Notes under the pieces: model-generated
Seen by the model: only the letters and a program-made list of their open reading frames with translations
What the model was told of the DNA's origin: nothing
Database searches by the model: none
Shown: piece by piece, positions 35,401 through 39,794 of the stretch
How the letters are laid out: the number at the start of each line of letters is the position of its first letter
Numbering within the stretch: the stretch's first letter is position 1
DNA from: Asterias amurensis
Taxonomy: Eukaryota; Echinodermata; Asteroidea; Forcipulatida; Asteriidae
DNA: 64,000 nucleotides
NCBI RefSeq assembly: GCF_032118995.1
Contig: NC_092649.1
Location: 25,816,427 to 25,880,426, forward strand
Direction of reading: 5' to 3'
Program-made: the position numbers and the translations under genes

Positions 35401-38400
35401 AACCTCAATAAGTTGTCAATAACTGAGATATTTGCTTATAACTTGTAGGTTTGATTGAGTACCGTGATCAAGCACAGTTAATAGGTTGACTTGGAAAATT
35501 AGATGTCGGGCAGCCAAAGGTTTTGAATGAGTTGGGTCTTGGTGTTGGAAAAAAAAGGCCCCGGATTTGCAGAGACTTTCAAAATTTCAGCTTTCCACTT
35601 TAAGCAGAAGTGAAAAGTCAGTTATCCCTTCAGCCTTTTTCTTAATCCAATATCCTACTGTAAAGTACTTCAAGGGAGAAATGGGTGCCGTCCAAATGGC
35701 TACAAAAATAGAAGCAGCTGATAAAAAAAAGAGCTCAACAACTTCTGTCTTTTTGCTCGTTTTGTGTCCCCGTTTTTGGTCCTTTTTTTCTAAATACGGA
35801 TTTCTGGGCTTCAGTGGAAACTTCTTGCAGCTGATTATATTTTTATCAACCTATAAATTCATGCTTGTAAGGAAACATATAATTACTGTATTCTTGTTAG
35901 TCTAGACGTATACCAGATAACACCATTTTGTAGTCCTGTTAAATGATGTTTCGGTTTCTTAAAGTCATGGTTTTTTTCTTAAAAGTTGATCTAGGATGTT
36001 TGTCAAGGACTGAATAAATTAGTTGATTTCCTGCTCCAATAATTTTTGGCTCCATCTGATGTCTGATGTGGTTGTGTACATTTTTCACTATTTGTCATCT
36101 TTTTTGTAGTTAGCAGTTTTTTGTCTTCATGTCAGCATTAGGGATTTTTGCTTGATGCAGGTTGTACTGTGGTTACTAATTGGGCTGTGGTTGTTAGATG
36201 GGCTTTGGTTGGGCTGTGGCTGTATTGTGTGCTGTGGTTGCTAATTGGGCTGTGGTTGCTAATTGGGCTTTGGTTGCTAATTGGGCTGTGGTTGCTGGTT
36301 GGGCTTTGGTTTCTGATTGGGCTGAGGCTGTGTTGTGGGCTGTGTTTGCTACTTGGGCAGTAGTTGCTGGTTGGGCTGTAAATGCTGTATGGGCCATTGA
36401 AAAAGTGCAAAAGTACAAAGTACATGTATTCTTTGTCCATCGAGTAATATATAAGAAAACTTAACTTATTACTTGTGATCAGTTTTACTGTGCAAAAAAA
36501 TAGTTAATGGCCTGACGTTTCGGCCCTAGCAGAGTCTTTCTCAAAGGCTAAGAAATAAATGAAAATCAAGCAGAACTTTCAGTGCAATTTGTTCTACTGA
36601 AATAAAAGGGATATTGTGCGTGTAGTGCACTAAAAGCATGACAACAAGGTTTGATAATCATTTTTTTATTTTGTTTAAATCTCAGGGAAGCAGATGGTGA
36701 CTGGCACGTGACAATAGAGGATGCCATACTGGAACGATGCGCAGACAATGAGGGTATTGTTCACGTCGCTGTGGATAGAACCTCCAGAGAGGTACGTCAA
36801 AACGGTTATCGTATTACAAAGGAAGTAACTAACAGAGAAGTCATCAATAACCTTACCCGGCTCGACGTCGATAAGAGAACAGAGAAAATGTCAAAGTGTC
36901 ACAGAGTTTGACGAGTGTGATTTGTTCAAATGAGTTTCGCATAATGAAATGTTTCCATTAATCTTGAAAGTTCAGTTCAAACGGGATGCAGTGATATGAG
37001 GTTTGGCTACTTGCTTGAGGCCAAAAAGAGTTATGTTTAGTTTTACTTGCCAAGAGTGCTCTCATATTCGGTACCTTCTGGAGACCAAAAACAACACTAA
37101 AAAAGGGAAAATAAAAGGACTCAGCAGGGAAATTGTAAGGATCTGGGTGCTCCACAAGGAATTTTATGTACAAAATCTTAGGGGAAAAATCTGAAGTACA
37201 GGGACATTATATAGGATTTGAGGCATTGCATGGTGGGGTATCAATGTACATTTGGTTTGCGGTAACACCATGTGTGTATCTACTTGCCAGGTAGAGTTCC
37301 CTAAGAACAACTCTACCTGGCAAGTAGATACACACATGGTGTTACCGCAAACCAAATATATACAGGGACATTGAAAGAACAAAAGATGTCTCTACAGGGA
37401 TGCATATTTTGAGAATGTTGGAGTGTGTGAGTACATTGTAGGACAAAAAGGGTCCACTGTTTGGGAAAAGTCCACAGGTGGAAAACGTGTACAAAGCCAA
37501 TGGGAGCTGTTGAGAATAAATAAAAGAGGGACAATAGGAGACCCACAGTTGAAGGCATATACAAGCTTGGGTGTTTGTGTGTGTGATTTAAGAGAGGTGT
37601 GGGTGGGGGGCACGGTGAAGTTTAGGAAGAATAAGAAGGATGGGGAACTTGATAACTTCTCCAGAAGCAATCAGAGCATACTGATCGAAACGTCGAGTTG
37701 AAACCAACGGTTCTTTTCAGAACCACCCCAACTCATTAGAGATAGTCATTACATGGTGTTACCACAAACCTTTCTATACTGATAACTTTAAACTCTGTTT
37801 TTTTTGCTTCAGAAAAGATTGTGTTGTTTGAATAATTAGTAATATTAGCACCCAATAAGCAGGACTTGAATTTGGCGTAAAATTTCACAAGACTGCAGGT
37901 TTTGTAGCTTAGTGGATCAGAAACTTATTTTACAAGACCAGAATCATCGTCAAGGATTAAAGTTTTCTTGAAGATTAAGCAGTATTGTAAGAACTGAGAG
38001 TGGAACAAACACTTGTATGGGGGCTAAAGCCAAAAACACATACAATGTACAAAATGGAAAAGGGGAGCTTTGGCTGGCTCATCAGTTTATAAGGTTTATG
38101 AGAGGCTGCCAGGCAAGCTACAACTTTTTTATTTGCCTGTCAGACATCCATTACAAAGTGATCATTGTTTATTTTCTTGTGATTCTTTAGGGCTGTGTGT
38201 ATGTGAAATGTGCCACACCGGACAGTGCAGGCCGAGCGTACAGAGCACTACAGGGAAGCTGGTTTGATGGTAAGCAAAATGGGAAGTTTTTAAAACTGGT
38301 AAAACAAAACTGCTGTCAAATTTCAAACGTAGCTTTGTGTAAGAGCGATTAGAGATGCCCGTCTGGTGTGATAAAGCACTATATAAGAACGGCATTTAAT

Positions 38401-39465
38401 AAGGGAATCAATGTGTGGTGAAGAGGTTTTTAACCAGTGGGTTAATCTCAATGAGGCCTGGTTCTTGATAATTTTACCGAGACAAAGTAACACCATGTGT
38501 GTGTCCGCGTGCTAGGTTTATTATGTTCTTTTGTGAACTTGTCTTGCTTTATATTCTACTACAGCGGAGTAGATTTTTTGAAAATCAAGAGACTAAAAAT
38601 TTAACTCAATTGAGCCTTCCAGACTGGTCTTGGAAGATTTTCTTCAATGTTCCAGTATGTGGTACATTCGCTGTCATCTAACGCATTTATCCTCCTCAAA
38701 ATAGAAATTTTGTGCAGTATTTTTTACTTTTTGGGAGGCTCCTGTGGCTGCATCCTTCAGATACGGAGTGAGAAGCTCAAATCTTAAAAAAATCTGATGA
38801 GAAGGGAGGGAGGGCTCACGACAATTCACCACAAAAGATTAGTCTTTCCTTTTTAGCGTGGCACTCACCCGGAAAATTGGTGCCGTCGATCCCACCCAAA
38901 GCATTAAGCTGTCTGAACATGAAATAACACAAACCACCCAAAAAAAGTTTTCAACTAACTCTTAGGTTTTCCCGGCATGTAAAGGCATCATATGCATGTA
39001 TGAACTCAATATTAAAAGTAGCTAAGCATGTTTTGTGCCTTTTTGTAGAGAATATTATTTTAATTTTTGCCACCCAGAAGTAGGTTACCAGCCAAATTGA
39101 TAACCTTGGTAGAGAAGCAGTATATTAAAAAAAGCAACTTGCTTCAAGGACACAAGTGTAATTAAAGGGGTGTGAACCCACATTCCGATGACTTAACCAC
39201 CAGAACTCAATTTCGATGCTCTAAACTGCTCCAAACATGCTATAATGTCTAGAGTAAAATGAAATTGAATTTGCAATTACATAACTTCCCCCCTCCTTCT
39301 TTCTACTTTCCAGGGAAACTGGTGACAGTGAAGTACCTTAGACTAGACCGTTATCATCAGCGCTTCCCCTATGCAGTCAACTACAACGCACCACTGAGGC
39401 CTTCTAATAACCTCAAGAAATCCCTCTCTCACCCTGGCCAATCGTCCTCTCTGGAATCATCGTAG
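1114..39465 (+). CDS. LEMD3: LEM domain-containing protein 3 (MAN1), inner nuclear membrane protein, 14 exons
   Basis: I join coding exons 1114-2464, 12181-12206, 16041-16116, 16755-16837, 17085-17176, 19732-19898, 21052-21153, 23365-23467, 29122-29284, 30733-30772, 34922-35009, 36686-36791, 38191-38269 and 39314-39465. Every intron is GT-AG and every phase matches, giving 875 residues (human LEMD3 is about 911). Order of parts: LEM domain (about 9-45), Ser/Asn-rich disordered region with an acidic patch (about 188-206), TM1 (about 423-444), luminal MSC domain, TM2 (about 588-608), winged-helix region (about 650-720), and RRM/UHM (about 735-850). Known for the family: the LEM domain binds BAF on chromatin, the UHM binds R-Smads and dampens TGF-beta/BMP signalling, and the protein sits in the inner nuclear membrane. 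Family recognition is very secure; exon ends were read by eye. Confidence 0.95.
3028..3160 (+). mobile_element. 133-bp TIR element (GGAAAAGTTTCCG family), copy 1
   Basis: The ends are inverted repeats of about 30 bases: CTTTCCGTATGGCGCCACCA at one end, with few mismatches at the other. The element is flanked on both sides by ATGCGTC (3021-3027 and 3161-3167). With the C before each, this could be an 8-bp target duplication, which would fit a hAT-like origin. It is non-autonomous with no coding content. Confidence 0.8.
3517..3666 (+). mobile_element. diverged TIR element of the same family, copy 2
   Basis: It shares AAAGTTTATGTATGACGCC, CACCACTTTTT, ATCTAATTTACCT and TATCCCTTTTTGTAAAA with copy 1, and ends in an inverted GGCGCAGTACAGAAAGTTATC. 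It is older than copy 1 and no clear target duplication remains. Confidence 0.7.
4005..4160 (+). repeat. CCTTTGGTGCC-type TIR repeat fragment
   Basis: It opens with GCCCGATACTTCACAGAGGC and closes with CTTTACCAAGAAGTAAATGC. The same alternation of GGCAATTGCC-like and AAGGCA words occurs at 5876-6052, 7306-7490, 9366-9500, 11069-11248 and inside 17923-18830. It is a decayed relative of the 908-bp element in intron 5. Confidence 0.5.
4209..4610 (+). mobile_element. TTAA-flanked MITE, ~400 bp (family A)
   Basis: Both ends carry TTAA. Inside are inverted termini of about 25 bases: ACAGTGGACACTGTTGGTAA at the left, and its complement near the right with one inserted base. The internal sequence includes TTGTCACACGAAGTTGTGTG and a short inverted pair around TTTCGAGACCTCAAATTCTA. 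The TTAA flank suggests a piggyBac-type origin, which is inference from the target site alone. There is no transposase. Confidence 0.8.
5119..5200 (+). repeat. tRNA-derived SINE head
   Basis: It has the layout of a tRNA-Leu/Ser-like SINE head: GGTGGCTGAGAGATAAGG (A-box region), CAGACTCAAGCTCTGG, and the B-box-like GGGCTTGAGTCC. The 3' body is missing or too diverged to see. Confidence 0.65.
5876..6052 (+). repeat. CCTTGGTGCC-type TIR repeat
   Basis: It contains AAGGGCAAGGACACCAAGGC, GGGCACCAAGGCAATCG and CGCCTTCGTTGCCTTCATGA. It belongs to the family fragment seen at 4005-4160. It carries no open frame. Confidence 0.5.
7017..7146 (+). repeat. CCTGGAATTTC-type short interspersed element (family B)
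   Basis: It reads GACCTGGAATTTCG, GGCCATTTTCATTTTGCAAA, CACTTCCATTGGAGAATCTT and GGGGCACCAAGGCCAAGACC. Copies in either orientation lie at 14498-14625, 31790-31945 and 51249-51370. Termini resembling AGGCCTGGAAT suggest a small DNA transposon. Confidence 0.6.
7306..7490 (+). repeat. CCTTGGTGCC-type TIR repeat
   Basis: It carries the family words GGCAATTGCCTCTATG and TTGCCTTGGTGCCCTTG. Inside it TCCCCCTAATTG or close variants repeat in tandem. It is related to 4005-4160 and 5876-6052. Confidence 0.5.
7967..8050 (+). repeat. tRNA-Leu-like SINE head
   Basis: ATGACCGAGCGGTTAAGCGC is a near-canonical leucine tRNA D-arm with A box, followed by ACAGACTCGAGCTCCTG and the B-box-like GGGTTTGAGCCC. 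It cannot fold as a functional tRNA because the acceptor stem is not paired. The homologous head at 5119 is more decayed. Confidence 0.7.
9366..9500 (+). repeat. CCTTGGTGCC-type TIR repeat
   Basis: It starts GGCCTGATACTTTACAAAGG and runs to AAAACGAAGCATACTGTACA. The GCCTGATACTT end matches the terminus of the 908-bp element at 17923. It is a short non-autonomous relative. Confidence 0.5.
9771..9830 (+). repeat. partial copy of the GCGGTAACACC palindromic repeat
   Basis: AACTCTACCTGGCAAG, TAGATACACACATGG and TACCGCAAACCAAATATAT match one arm of the perfect foldback at 37250-37357, with small insertions. Only one arm is present here. Confidence 0.6.
10474..10863 (+). mobile_element. TTAA-flanked MITE (family A)
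   Basis: This 390-bp copy has TTAA at both ends and the family termini GACACTGGACACTTGGTAAT and CTACCAATAGTGTCC. The right terminus reads CCTCTGCC rather than CCACTGCC. It has the same orientation as 4209-4610 and no coding content. Confidence 0.82.
11069..11248 (+). repeat. CCTTGGTGCC-type TIR repeat
   Basis: It carries GGATAAGGGCATCAAGGC, TTTCAAGGGCAAAGGGGC and CGCCTTCGTTGCCTCCATGA, as in 5876-6052. It is interrupted by an ACATGTACATGTACAGG palindrome. Confidence 0.5.
12181..12206 (+). CDS. LEMD3: LEMD3 exon 2: 26-nt microexon
   Basis: The acceptor TATTTCAG is followed by 26 bases that complete an Asp codon and encode SRHFYIAG, then the donor gtaaga. It enters in phase 1 and leaves in phase 0. 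Skipping it would shift the frame, so it must be included for a full protein. It encodes the start of the luminal domain just after TM1. Confidence 0.8.
12407..13035 (+). mobile_element. non-autonomous element with CAGTC..CTC.CGTTAAT termini
   Basis: The left end ACAGTCTACTCCCGTTAATA and the right end TATTAACGAGAGTTGACTGT are imperfect inverted repeats. Their form (CAGT, then CTC and CGTTAAT) is like that of pogo/Tigger-type elements. The interior has no transposase frame. The flanks are too decayed to prove a TA duplication. Confidence 0.5.
13671..13898 (+). mobile_element. 228-bp TIR element
   Basis: The left CTATAGACGATGTGACCT (within 13677-13695) is repeated inverted near 13873-13891. 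The ends pair outward as CCTGCCT and AGTCTGAGG. A second inner pair, CGCCGGGCAAAA and TTTTGCCCGGCG, extends the foldback. It is non-coding. Confidence 0.7.
14298..14492 (+). mobile_element. GGCTCCGCCC-type TIR element, copy 1
   Basis: The left ACCGATCCAGTAGGCTCCGC and the right GCGGAGCTTAATGGATTGGT are inverted repeats. It lies between GGCCTGGAAT and GCAGGCCATTGCC, which look like two parts of a family B element, so it appears to be nested. A second copy is at 23075-23279. Confidence 0.75.
14498..14625 (-). repeat. family B element, interrupted by the element at 14298
   Basis: Reverse complement of the 7017-7146 pattern: GGCCATTGCCTCTGGTC, CCATTGACTTTAAGATTTG, CCCTTTGCAAACGGAAAATG and AATGAAATTCCATG. 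The missing terminus is on the far side of the insertion, at about 14290-14297. Confidence 0.6.
15179..15566 (+). mobile_element. TTAA-flanked MITE (family A), well preserved
   Basis: It has TTAA ends and the termini AGACAGTGGACACTATTGGT and TACCAATAGTGTCCACTGCC. At 388 bp it is the best-preserved family A copy here, with an uninterrupted CTTTCTCGAAAACTATGGCA block. Copies at 21315-21670 and 49757-50152 are close to it. Confidence 0.87.
16041..16116 (+). CDS. LEMD3: LEMD3 exon 3: start of MSC luminal domain
   Basis: The acceptor CTTTTACAG precedes 76 bases encoding [20 protein letters not shown] and then LSDLAG, with donor GCAG|gtgagt. This is the first helix of the Man1-Src1 C-terminal type luminal domain. 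Confidence 0.9.
16117..16754 (+). other. LEMD3 intron 3
   Basis: It contains a SINE-like stretch at 16176-16330 and a short CTCTTTGG tandem repeat at 16570-16594. Nothing else is recognised. Confidence 0.55.
16176..16330 (+). repeat. tRNA-derived SINE-like fragment
   Basis: GTAGTTCAAATCCCACC is B-box-like, and the upstream ATCTCAGTGGACT is compatible with a degraded tRNA head. The part downstream (CCACCATGGGCAGTGTGCCG) is unlike the other SINEs in the window. Confidence 0.4.
16755..16837 (+). CDS. LEMD3: LEMD3 exon 4: MSC domain
   Basis: The acceptor AATACAG is followed by 83 bases encoding [20 protein letters not shown] and LFLKFEF, with donor TTT|gtaagt in phase 0. The single Cys is in the position expected of a luminal disulphide candidate, which is inference. 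Confidence 0.9.
17085..17176 (+). CDS. LEMD3: LEMD3 exon 5: MSC domain, NAGNAG acceptor
   Basis: The exon encodes [20 protein letters not shown] and [10 protein letters not shown], with donor CTCAG|gtaagc. The acceptor reads TTTTTCAGCAG, so splicing can start at 17085 (adding a Gln) or at 17088. Both keep the frame. Confidence 0.9.
17296..19240 (+). repeat. 68-bp tandem satellite, about 15 units, each with a palindromic core
   Basis: Units repeat every 68 bases; ACATCAGAAAGCAAAGG recurs at 17371, 17439 and so on. Each holds a dyad: GGTAGGGGACATAAA followed at once by its exact complement in the best units (for example about 17454-17484), so 30 bases are perfectly palindromic. Other units carry ACTTAAATTTAGGT centres or AAGGG/CCCTT arms. 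About nine units precede and six follow the element at 17923-18830. Confidence 0.95.
17923..18830 (+). mobile_element. 908-bp TIR element inserted in the satellite
   Basis: It begins CAGCCCTGATACTTC and ends with the exact complement, GAAGTATCAGGGCTG, a perfect 15-bp terminal pair. Subterminal GGCAATTGCCGTCGTTGCC repeats near the right end form further foldbacks. The flanks CTTCAG and CATCAG may be a 6-bp duplication with one change. CAG ends recall hAT or related families. No transposase frame is evident. Confidence 0.85.
19732..19898 (+). CDS. LEMD3: LEMD3 exon 6: end of luminal domain and first half of TM2
   Basis: The exon runs from [19 protein letters not shown] through [20 protein letters not shown] to [11 protein letters not shown]. 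The hydrophobic C-terminal stretch begins TM2. The donor is TTTAG|gtaagt in phase 1, so the second transmembrane helix is split by an intron. Confidence 0.93.
19975..20316 (-). mobile_element. full-length tRNA-derived SINE with LINE-like tail
   Basis: On the minus strand it starts GGGGTGTCGTGGCCAAGTGG, carries A box and B box (GTGGGTTCGAATCCAGG), then a body with TCTCTCCACCCAGGGGTAAA. It ends GCGCTTTGAGACACC and AAAGCGCTATATAAAAACC. That end resembles the 3' tail shared by L2/CR1-like LINEs and their SINEs. At about 342 bp it looks complete. The body is non-coding. Confidence 0.85.
20326..20470 (+). repeat. SINE-like fragment abutting the previous SINE
   Basis: GTTGGTTAGAATCCCGTTC resembles a B box, and CACTTGTGCCCCTAACCATAATTGCTT resembles the body start of the SINE family on the opposite strand. 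The two sit head to head, about 10 bases apart. Confidence 0.5.
21052..21153 (+). CDS. LEMD3: LEMD3 exon 7: second half of TM2 and basic stop-transfer
   Basis: The exon encodes [20 protein letters not shown] and then [14 protein letters not shown]. The hydrophobic run completes TM2. The following KRDRDEK basic cluster fits the nucleoplasmic side. The acceptor is TTGCCCAG and the donor AATG|gtaagt. Confidence 0.93.
21315..21670 (+). mobile_element. TTAA MITE (family A), 5' end lost
   Basis: It lacks the first 30 bases or so of the family but keeps the interior and the right terminus ATCAATAGTGTCCACTGCC ending in TTAA. It also has a small deletion where CTCACAATG should be. Confidence 0.75.
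22188..22400 (-). mobile_element. TTAA MITE subfamily (AACTTACTTGGTAAC type), truncated
   Basis: It begins AGGCATTGGACACTATTGGT and continues GTCAGCATAAAAACTTACTT and CTCTGAAGTAACACACAACT, then stops near 22400. It is the reverse orientation of the subfamily copy at 60388-60763 and lacks its other half. Confidence 0.65.
23075..23279 (+). mobile_element. GGCTCCGCCC-type TIR element, copy 2
   Basis: The termini ATACACCCATCCATTAGGCT and GAGCTTAATGGATCGGTCTA are inverted. It ends only 85 bases upstream of exon 8, so it is close to the branch-point region. No target duplication is clear. Confidence 0.75.
23365..23467 (+). CDS. LEMD3: LEMD3 exon 8: nucleoplasmic winged-helix region
   Basis: The exon encodes [20 protein letters not shown] and then [14 protein letters not shown]. 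This is the start of the winged-helix (MAN1 C-terminal WH) segment, reported in the family to bind DNA. The acceptor is TTGCTGCAG and the donor ACAG|gtaaac. Confidence 0.93.
23988..24150 (+). repeat. tRNA-derived SINE fragment
   Basis: GTTGGCTTAGTGGTTTC is A-box-like, and CCCAGTTTGAATCTTAACTC is a B box with one change. The downstream TGCGTGGGTTTCCC stretch is a typical SINE body. It differs from the 19975 family. Confidence 0.55.
26689..26852 (+). repeat. 164-bp foldback element
   Basis: The arms start GGGAATCAA and run through GGTTTTCAACTAGTGGTTTA and TGGTTCTTGATAATTT, meeting near GACGAAGTC. The arms are about 75 bases with few mismatches. A left-arm-only copy is at 38402-38487. A foldback this long can extrude as a cruciform or form a long RNA hairpin within the intron. 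Confidence 0.85.
28389..28526 (+). repeat. perfect 69-bp tandem duplication
   Basis: The 69-base unit beginning GTGTACTATAATATTCAAGC occurs twice with no difference I can see (28389-28457 and 28458-28526). Perfect identity implies a recent event. Confidence 0.95.
28830..29075 (+). repeat. LINE 3'-end-like fragment
   Basis: One frame reads [15 protein letters not shown], resembling the FK..LKT.LF ending of some LINE ORF2 proteins. It is followed by a GCGCTTTTGGGCCATTGAGG tail. It ends 47 bases before exon 9. It is a fragment only. Confidence 0.4.
29122..29284 (+). CDS. LEMD3: LEMD3 exon 9: winged-helix core
   Basis: The exon encodes [20 protein letters not shown], then [20 protein letters not shown] and [14 protein letters not shown]. 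The GEEFLVWRW block is a strong match to LEMD3. The chosen donor at CTG|gtgaga keeps phase 0. A second GT lies earlier, at CCCCG|gtggtc, but its context is weak. The stretch after ILPSP differs from the vertebrate sequence. Confidence 0.92.
29327..29512 (+). mobile_element. 186-bp GGGCCAAATT TIR element, copy 1
   Basis: The left end GGGCCAATTTTATAGAGCTG and the right end CAGCTCTATGAAATTTGGCC are near-perfect inverted termini. It starts 42 bases after the exon 9 donor. Copy 2, at 53577-53762, has the same 186-bp length. Confidence 0.85.
30135..30343 (+). mobile_element. 209-bp foldback made of two MITE ends
   Basis: It has TTAA at both sides. The left arm GACACTGGACACTATTGGTA runs to CCTGTGAAAATT. 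The right arm is the complement of the same end, not of the opposite end as in normal family A copies. The arms are about 95 bases. It looks like a snapback derivative in which one terminus was copied inverted. Confidence 0.85.
30418..30643 (+). repeat. segment A of an intra-gene duplication
   Basis: CCAATGGGCAGACTAGTCTG, ATCACAAGTTGTTGCAACTC and the CAATCAGAAA stretch recur at about 32545-32576 and 32746-32845, in intron 10. See the entry at 32309. Confidence 0.75.
30733..30772 (+). CDS. LEMD3: LEMD3 exon 10: 40-nt linker exon
   Basis: The 40-base exon encodes [22 protein letters not shown], across the junction with exon 11, matches the KVWQGQAF block of vertebrate LEMD3. The acceptor CAATCAGGAG is a possible NAGNAG pair. 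The donor is ACAG|gtgagt. Confidence 0.88.
30830..30878 (+). repeat. short GATCTCACCGGCTGCCAC tandem repeat
   Basis: An 18-base unit occurs twice and then partially (GATCTCACC), just 58 bases after the exon 10 donor. Confidence 0.85.
30911..31266 (+). mobile_element. 356-bp TTAA-flanked MITE (GGAACATTACAG family)
   Basis: TTAA at both ends is followed by the inverted termini AGGAACATTACAGCATTGG and CCAATTCTGTAATGTTCCC. The interior has no frame. The sequence GAAATATTTCAAGGGATGTT and what follows resembles the 55196-55400 and 61085-61260 repeats, so these may be related families. Confidence 0.85.
31790..31945 (-). repeat. family B element fragment
   Basis: GCAATAACGGCCTTGGTGCC, AGTGCCCTTTGCAAAATAAA and CTCCAGGCCTG match the family B pattern in reverse. 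It is old and diverged. Confidence 0.5.
32309..33050 (+). repeat. two tandem copies (B A' B') of an intronic segment
   Basis: Segment B (32309-32545; AAAATAAACCAGAGCCCGTC and GGGCATTCACTTA) recurs at about 32847-33050. Segment A (30418-30643) recurs between them at 32545-32845. The simplest reading is an ancestral A-B tandem duplication, with later insertions separating the first A from B. Confidence 0.75.
32577..32745 (+). mobile_element. AAGGCCCTTTTC TIR element inserted in segment A'
   Basis: The ends AAGGCCCTTTTC and GAAAAGGGCCTT are perfectly inverted. Inside, GGCTTTGGATT and AATCCAAAGCC pair too. With the flanking T and A, the insertion could have used a TA target, as in Tc1/mariner relatives. 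Copy A (30418-30643) has no element at this point, which gives the order of events. Confidence 0.8.
33160..33530 (+). repeat. irregular ~80-bp tandem repeats with G-runs
   Basis: The words GATCRCGTAGTTGGTGACGG, TGTACAGGTGCTACATGC and CAAGGTAGGGTG recur three to four times with irregular spacing. A G-run of about 18 bases at 33221-33240 and another near 33530 could form G-quadruplexes. Confidence 0.75.
33929..34077 (+). mobile_element. GGGAGACTTTTG TIR element, copy 1
   Basis: The left GGGAGACTTTTGGACGGTCC and the right CAACTCAAAAGTCTCCC are inverted ends, with AAT before and ATT after. The interior contains CGCAAAATGGACCGTCATTT. A second copy lies at 39795-39963 in the LEMD3 3' UTR region. 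Confidence 0.75.
34922..35009 (+). CDS. LEMD3: LEMD3 exon 11: start of RRM/UHM
   Basis: The exon encodes [20 protein letters not shown] and [20 protein letters not shown] is the first beta strand of the UHM and is nearly identical to the vertebrate protein. The acceptor is TTGTCACAG and the donor ACACT|gtgagt in phase 2. Confidence 0.95.
36163..36392 (+). repeat. 18-bp minisatellite (GGGCTGTGGTTGCTAATT)
   Basis: About 12 units of 18 bases, or close variants, run through this block. The period is a multiple of three, so several frames on both strands stay open and mimic proteins rich in WAVVAN or GLWLLI. I read this as a repeat and not as a gene. Confidence 0.9.
36503..36545 (-). repeat. Penelope-like terminal motif fragment
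   Basis: On the minus strand it reads TTTGAGAAAGACTCTGCTAG and GGCCGAAACGTCAGGCC. The stem followed by GAAACGTC is seen in Penelope-like elements with hammerhead-type termini. It is a short fossil fragment only. Confidence 0.4.
36686..36791 (+). CDS. LEMD3: LEMD3 exon 12: RRM/UHM
   Basis: The exon encodes [20 protein letters not shown] and [15 protein letters not shown]. This aligns by eye with the [20 protein letters not shown] block of the human protein. The acceptor is TCTCAG and the donor GAGAG|gtacgt in phase 0. Confidence 0.95.
37250..37357 (+). repeat. perfect foldback: 49-bp arms, 10-nt spacer
   Basis: The left arm, 37250-37298 (ATTTGGTTTGCGGTAACACC onward), is exactly complementary to the right arm, 37309-37357. 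The spacer is CCCTAAGAAC. Partial copies are at 9771-9830, 37751-37772 and 38484-38520, so this is a dispersed family and the perfect arms suggest recent formation or gene conversion. Confidence 0.95.
37372..37772 (+). repeat. dispersed repeat ending in CGAAACGTCGAG
   Basis: Near the right end GATCGAAACGTCGAGTTG is followed by an AACGGTTCTTTTCAGAACC hairpin and ACATGGTGTTACCACAAACC, a piece of the foldback family. GAAACGTC recalls Penelope-like termini. I see no reverse transcriptase. Assignment is tentative. Confidence 0.4.
38191..38269 (+). CDS. LEMD3: LEMD3 exon 13: RRM/UHM
   Basis: The exon encodes [20 protein letters not shown] and QGSWFD. GCVYVKC is the RNP1-like strand. A GSWFDGK motif occupies the UHM loop expected to contact Smad or other partners. 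The donor is GATG|gtaagc. Confidence 0.95.
38370..38391 (+). repeat. SINE/LINE tail AAAGCACTATATAAGAACGG
   Basis: It matches the GCGCTATATAA tail of the SINE at 19975. The upstream body is not recognisable. Confidence 0.5.
38402..38487 (+). repeat. single arm of the 26689 foldback family
   Basis: GGGAATCAATGTGTGGTGAA and GGCCTGGTTCTTGATAATTT match the left arm at 26689 at almost every base. The right arm is absent, replaced by AACACCATGTGTGTG from another repeat family. Confidence 0.85.
39060..39236 (-). repeat. tRNA-derived SINE fragment, minus strand
   Basis: On the minus strand GTGGTTAAGTCATCGG and TGTGGGTTCACACCCC are degraded A- and B-box regions, and ACACTTGTGTCCTTGAAGCA continues the SINE body seen at 19975. 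It ends about 80 bases before exon 14. Confidence 0.6.
39314..39465 (+). CDS. LEMD3: LEMD3 exon 14: C-terminal end with stop
   Basis: The exon encodes [20 protein letters not shown], then [20 protein letters not shown] and GQSSSLESS, and ends with TAG at 39463-39465. [18 protein letters not shown] is essentially invariant in LEMD3. The short Ser-rich tail matches the vertebrate ending in style. Confidence 0.96.
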
Positions 39466-39794
39466 GTTCAAAGGTCAAGTCAGTTGGGCTCCTTCCCCCA
39501 GGCCAGCGGTCATTGTTTTCAAGTTTGCCGCCGTGCCTGGTGGTGGAAACTGTAGTCAATTTAATTTGGCAGACAGTCTCAACTCTTTATGTTCTTTGCT
39601 CTGGGTGCGGACTTGGTGCTCGACCTCAGATAATTGTAGATTATACCCTCTGGTTATTGGTACCGATTAATATGTACATATATCAAGTTTTCGTTTTGTT
39701 GTTGATGTGTTTTTTGGGGGGTGGGGGTGGGGGAGTATATCATCAAGACGGGAAACCAGCTCCTTGGTGCTGGTTATCATTATGCTACTTCAAT

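Larger units (their letters stand above)
35010..36685 (+). other. LEMD3 intron 11
   Basis: Apart from an 18-bp minisatellite (36163-36392) and a short Penelope-like word (36503-36545), this intron is AT-rich unique sequence with no recognised element. Confidence 0.6.
36792..38190 (+). other. LEMD3 intron 12
   Basis: It contains a perfect foldback (37250-37357) and a region, 37372-37770, bounded by further pieces of the same foldback sequence. The rest is unique AT-rich sequence. Confidence 0.6.
38270..39313 (+). other. LEMD3 intron 13
   Basis: It holds a short LINE/SINE-tail word (38370-38391), one arm of the 26689 foldback (38402-38487), a piece of the 37250 foldback family next to it, and a minus-strand SINE fragment. 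Confidence 0.6.

Noticed and set aside
36138-36464. Overlapping open frames on both strands as membrane proteins
   Set aside because: They are translations of an 18-bp minisatellite.
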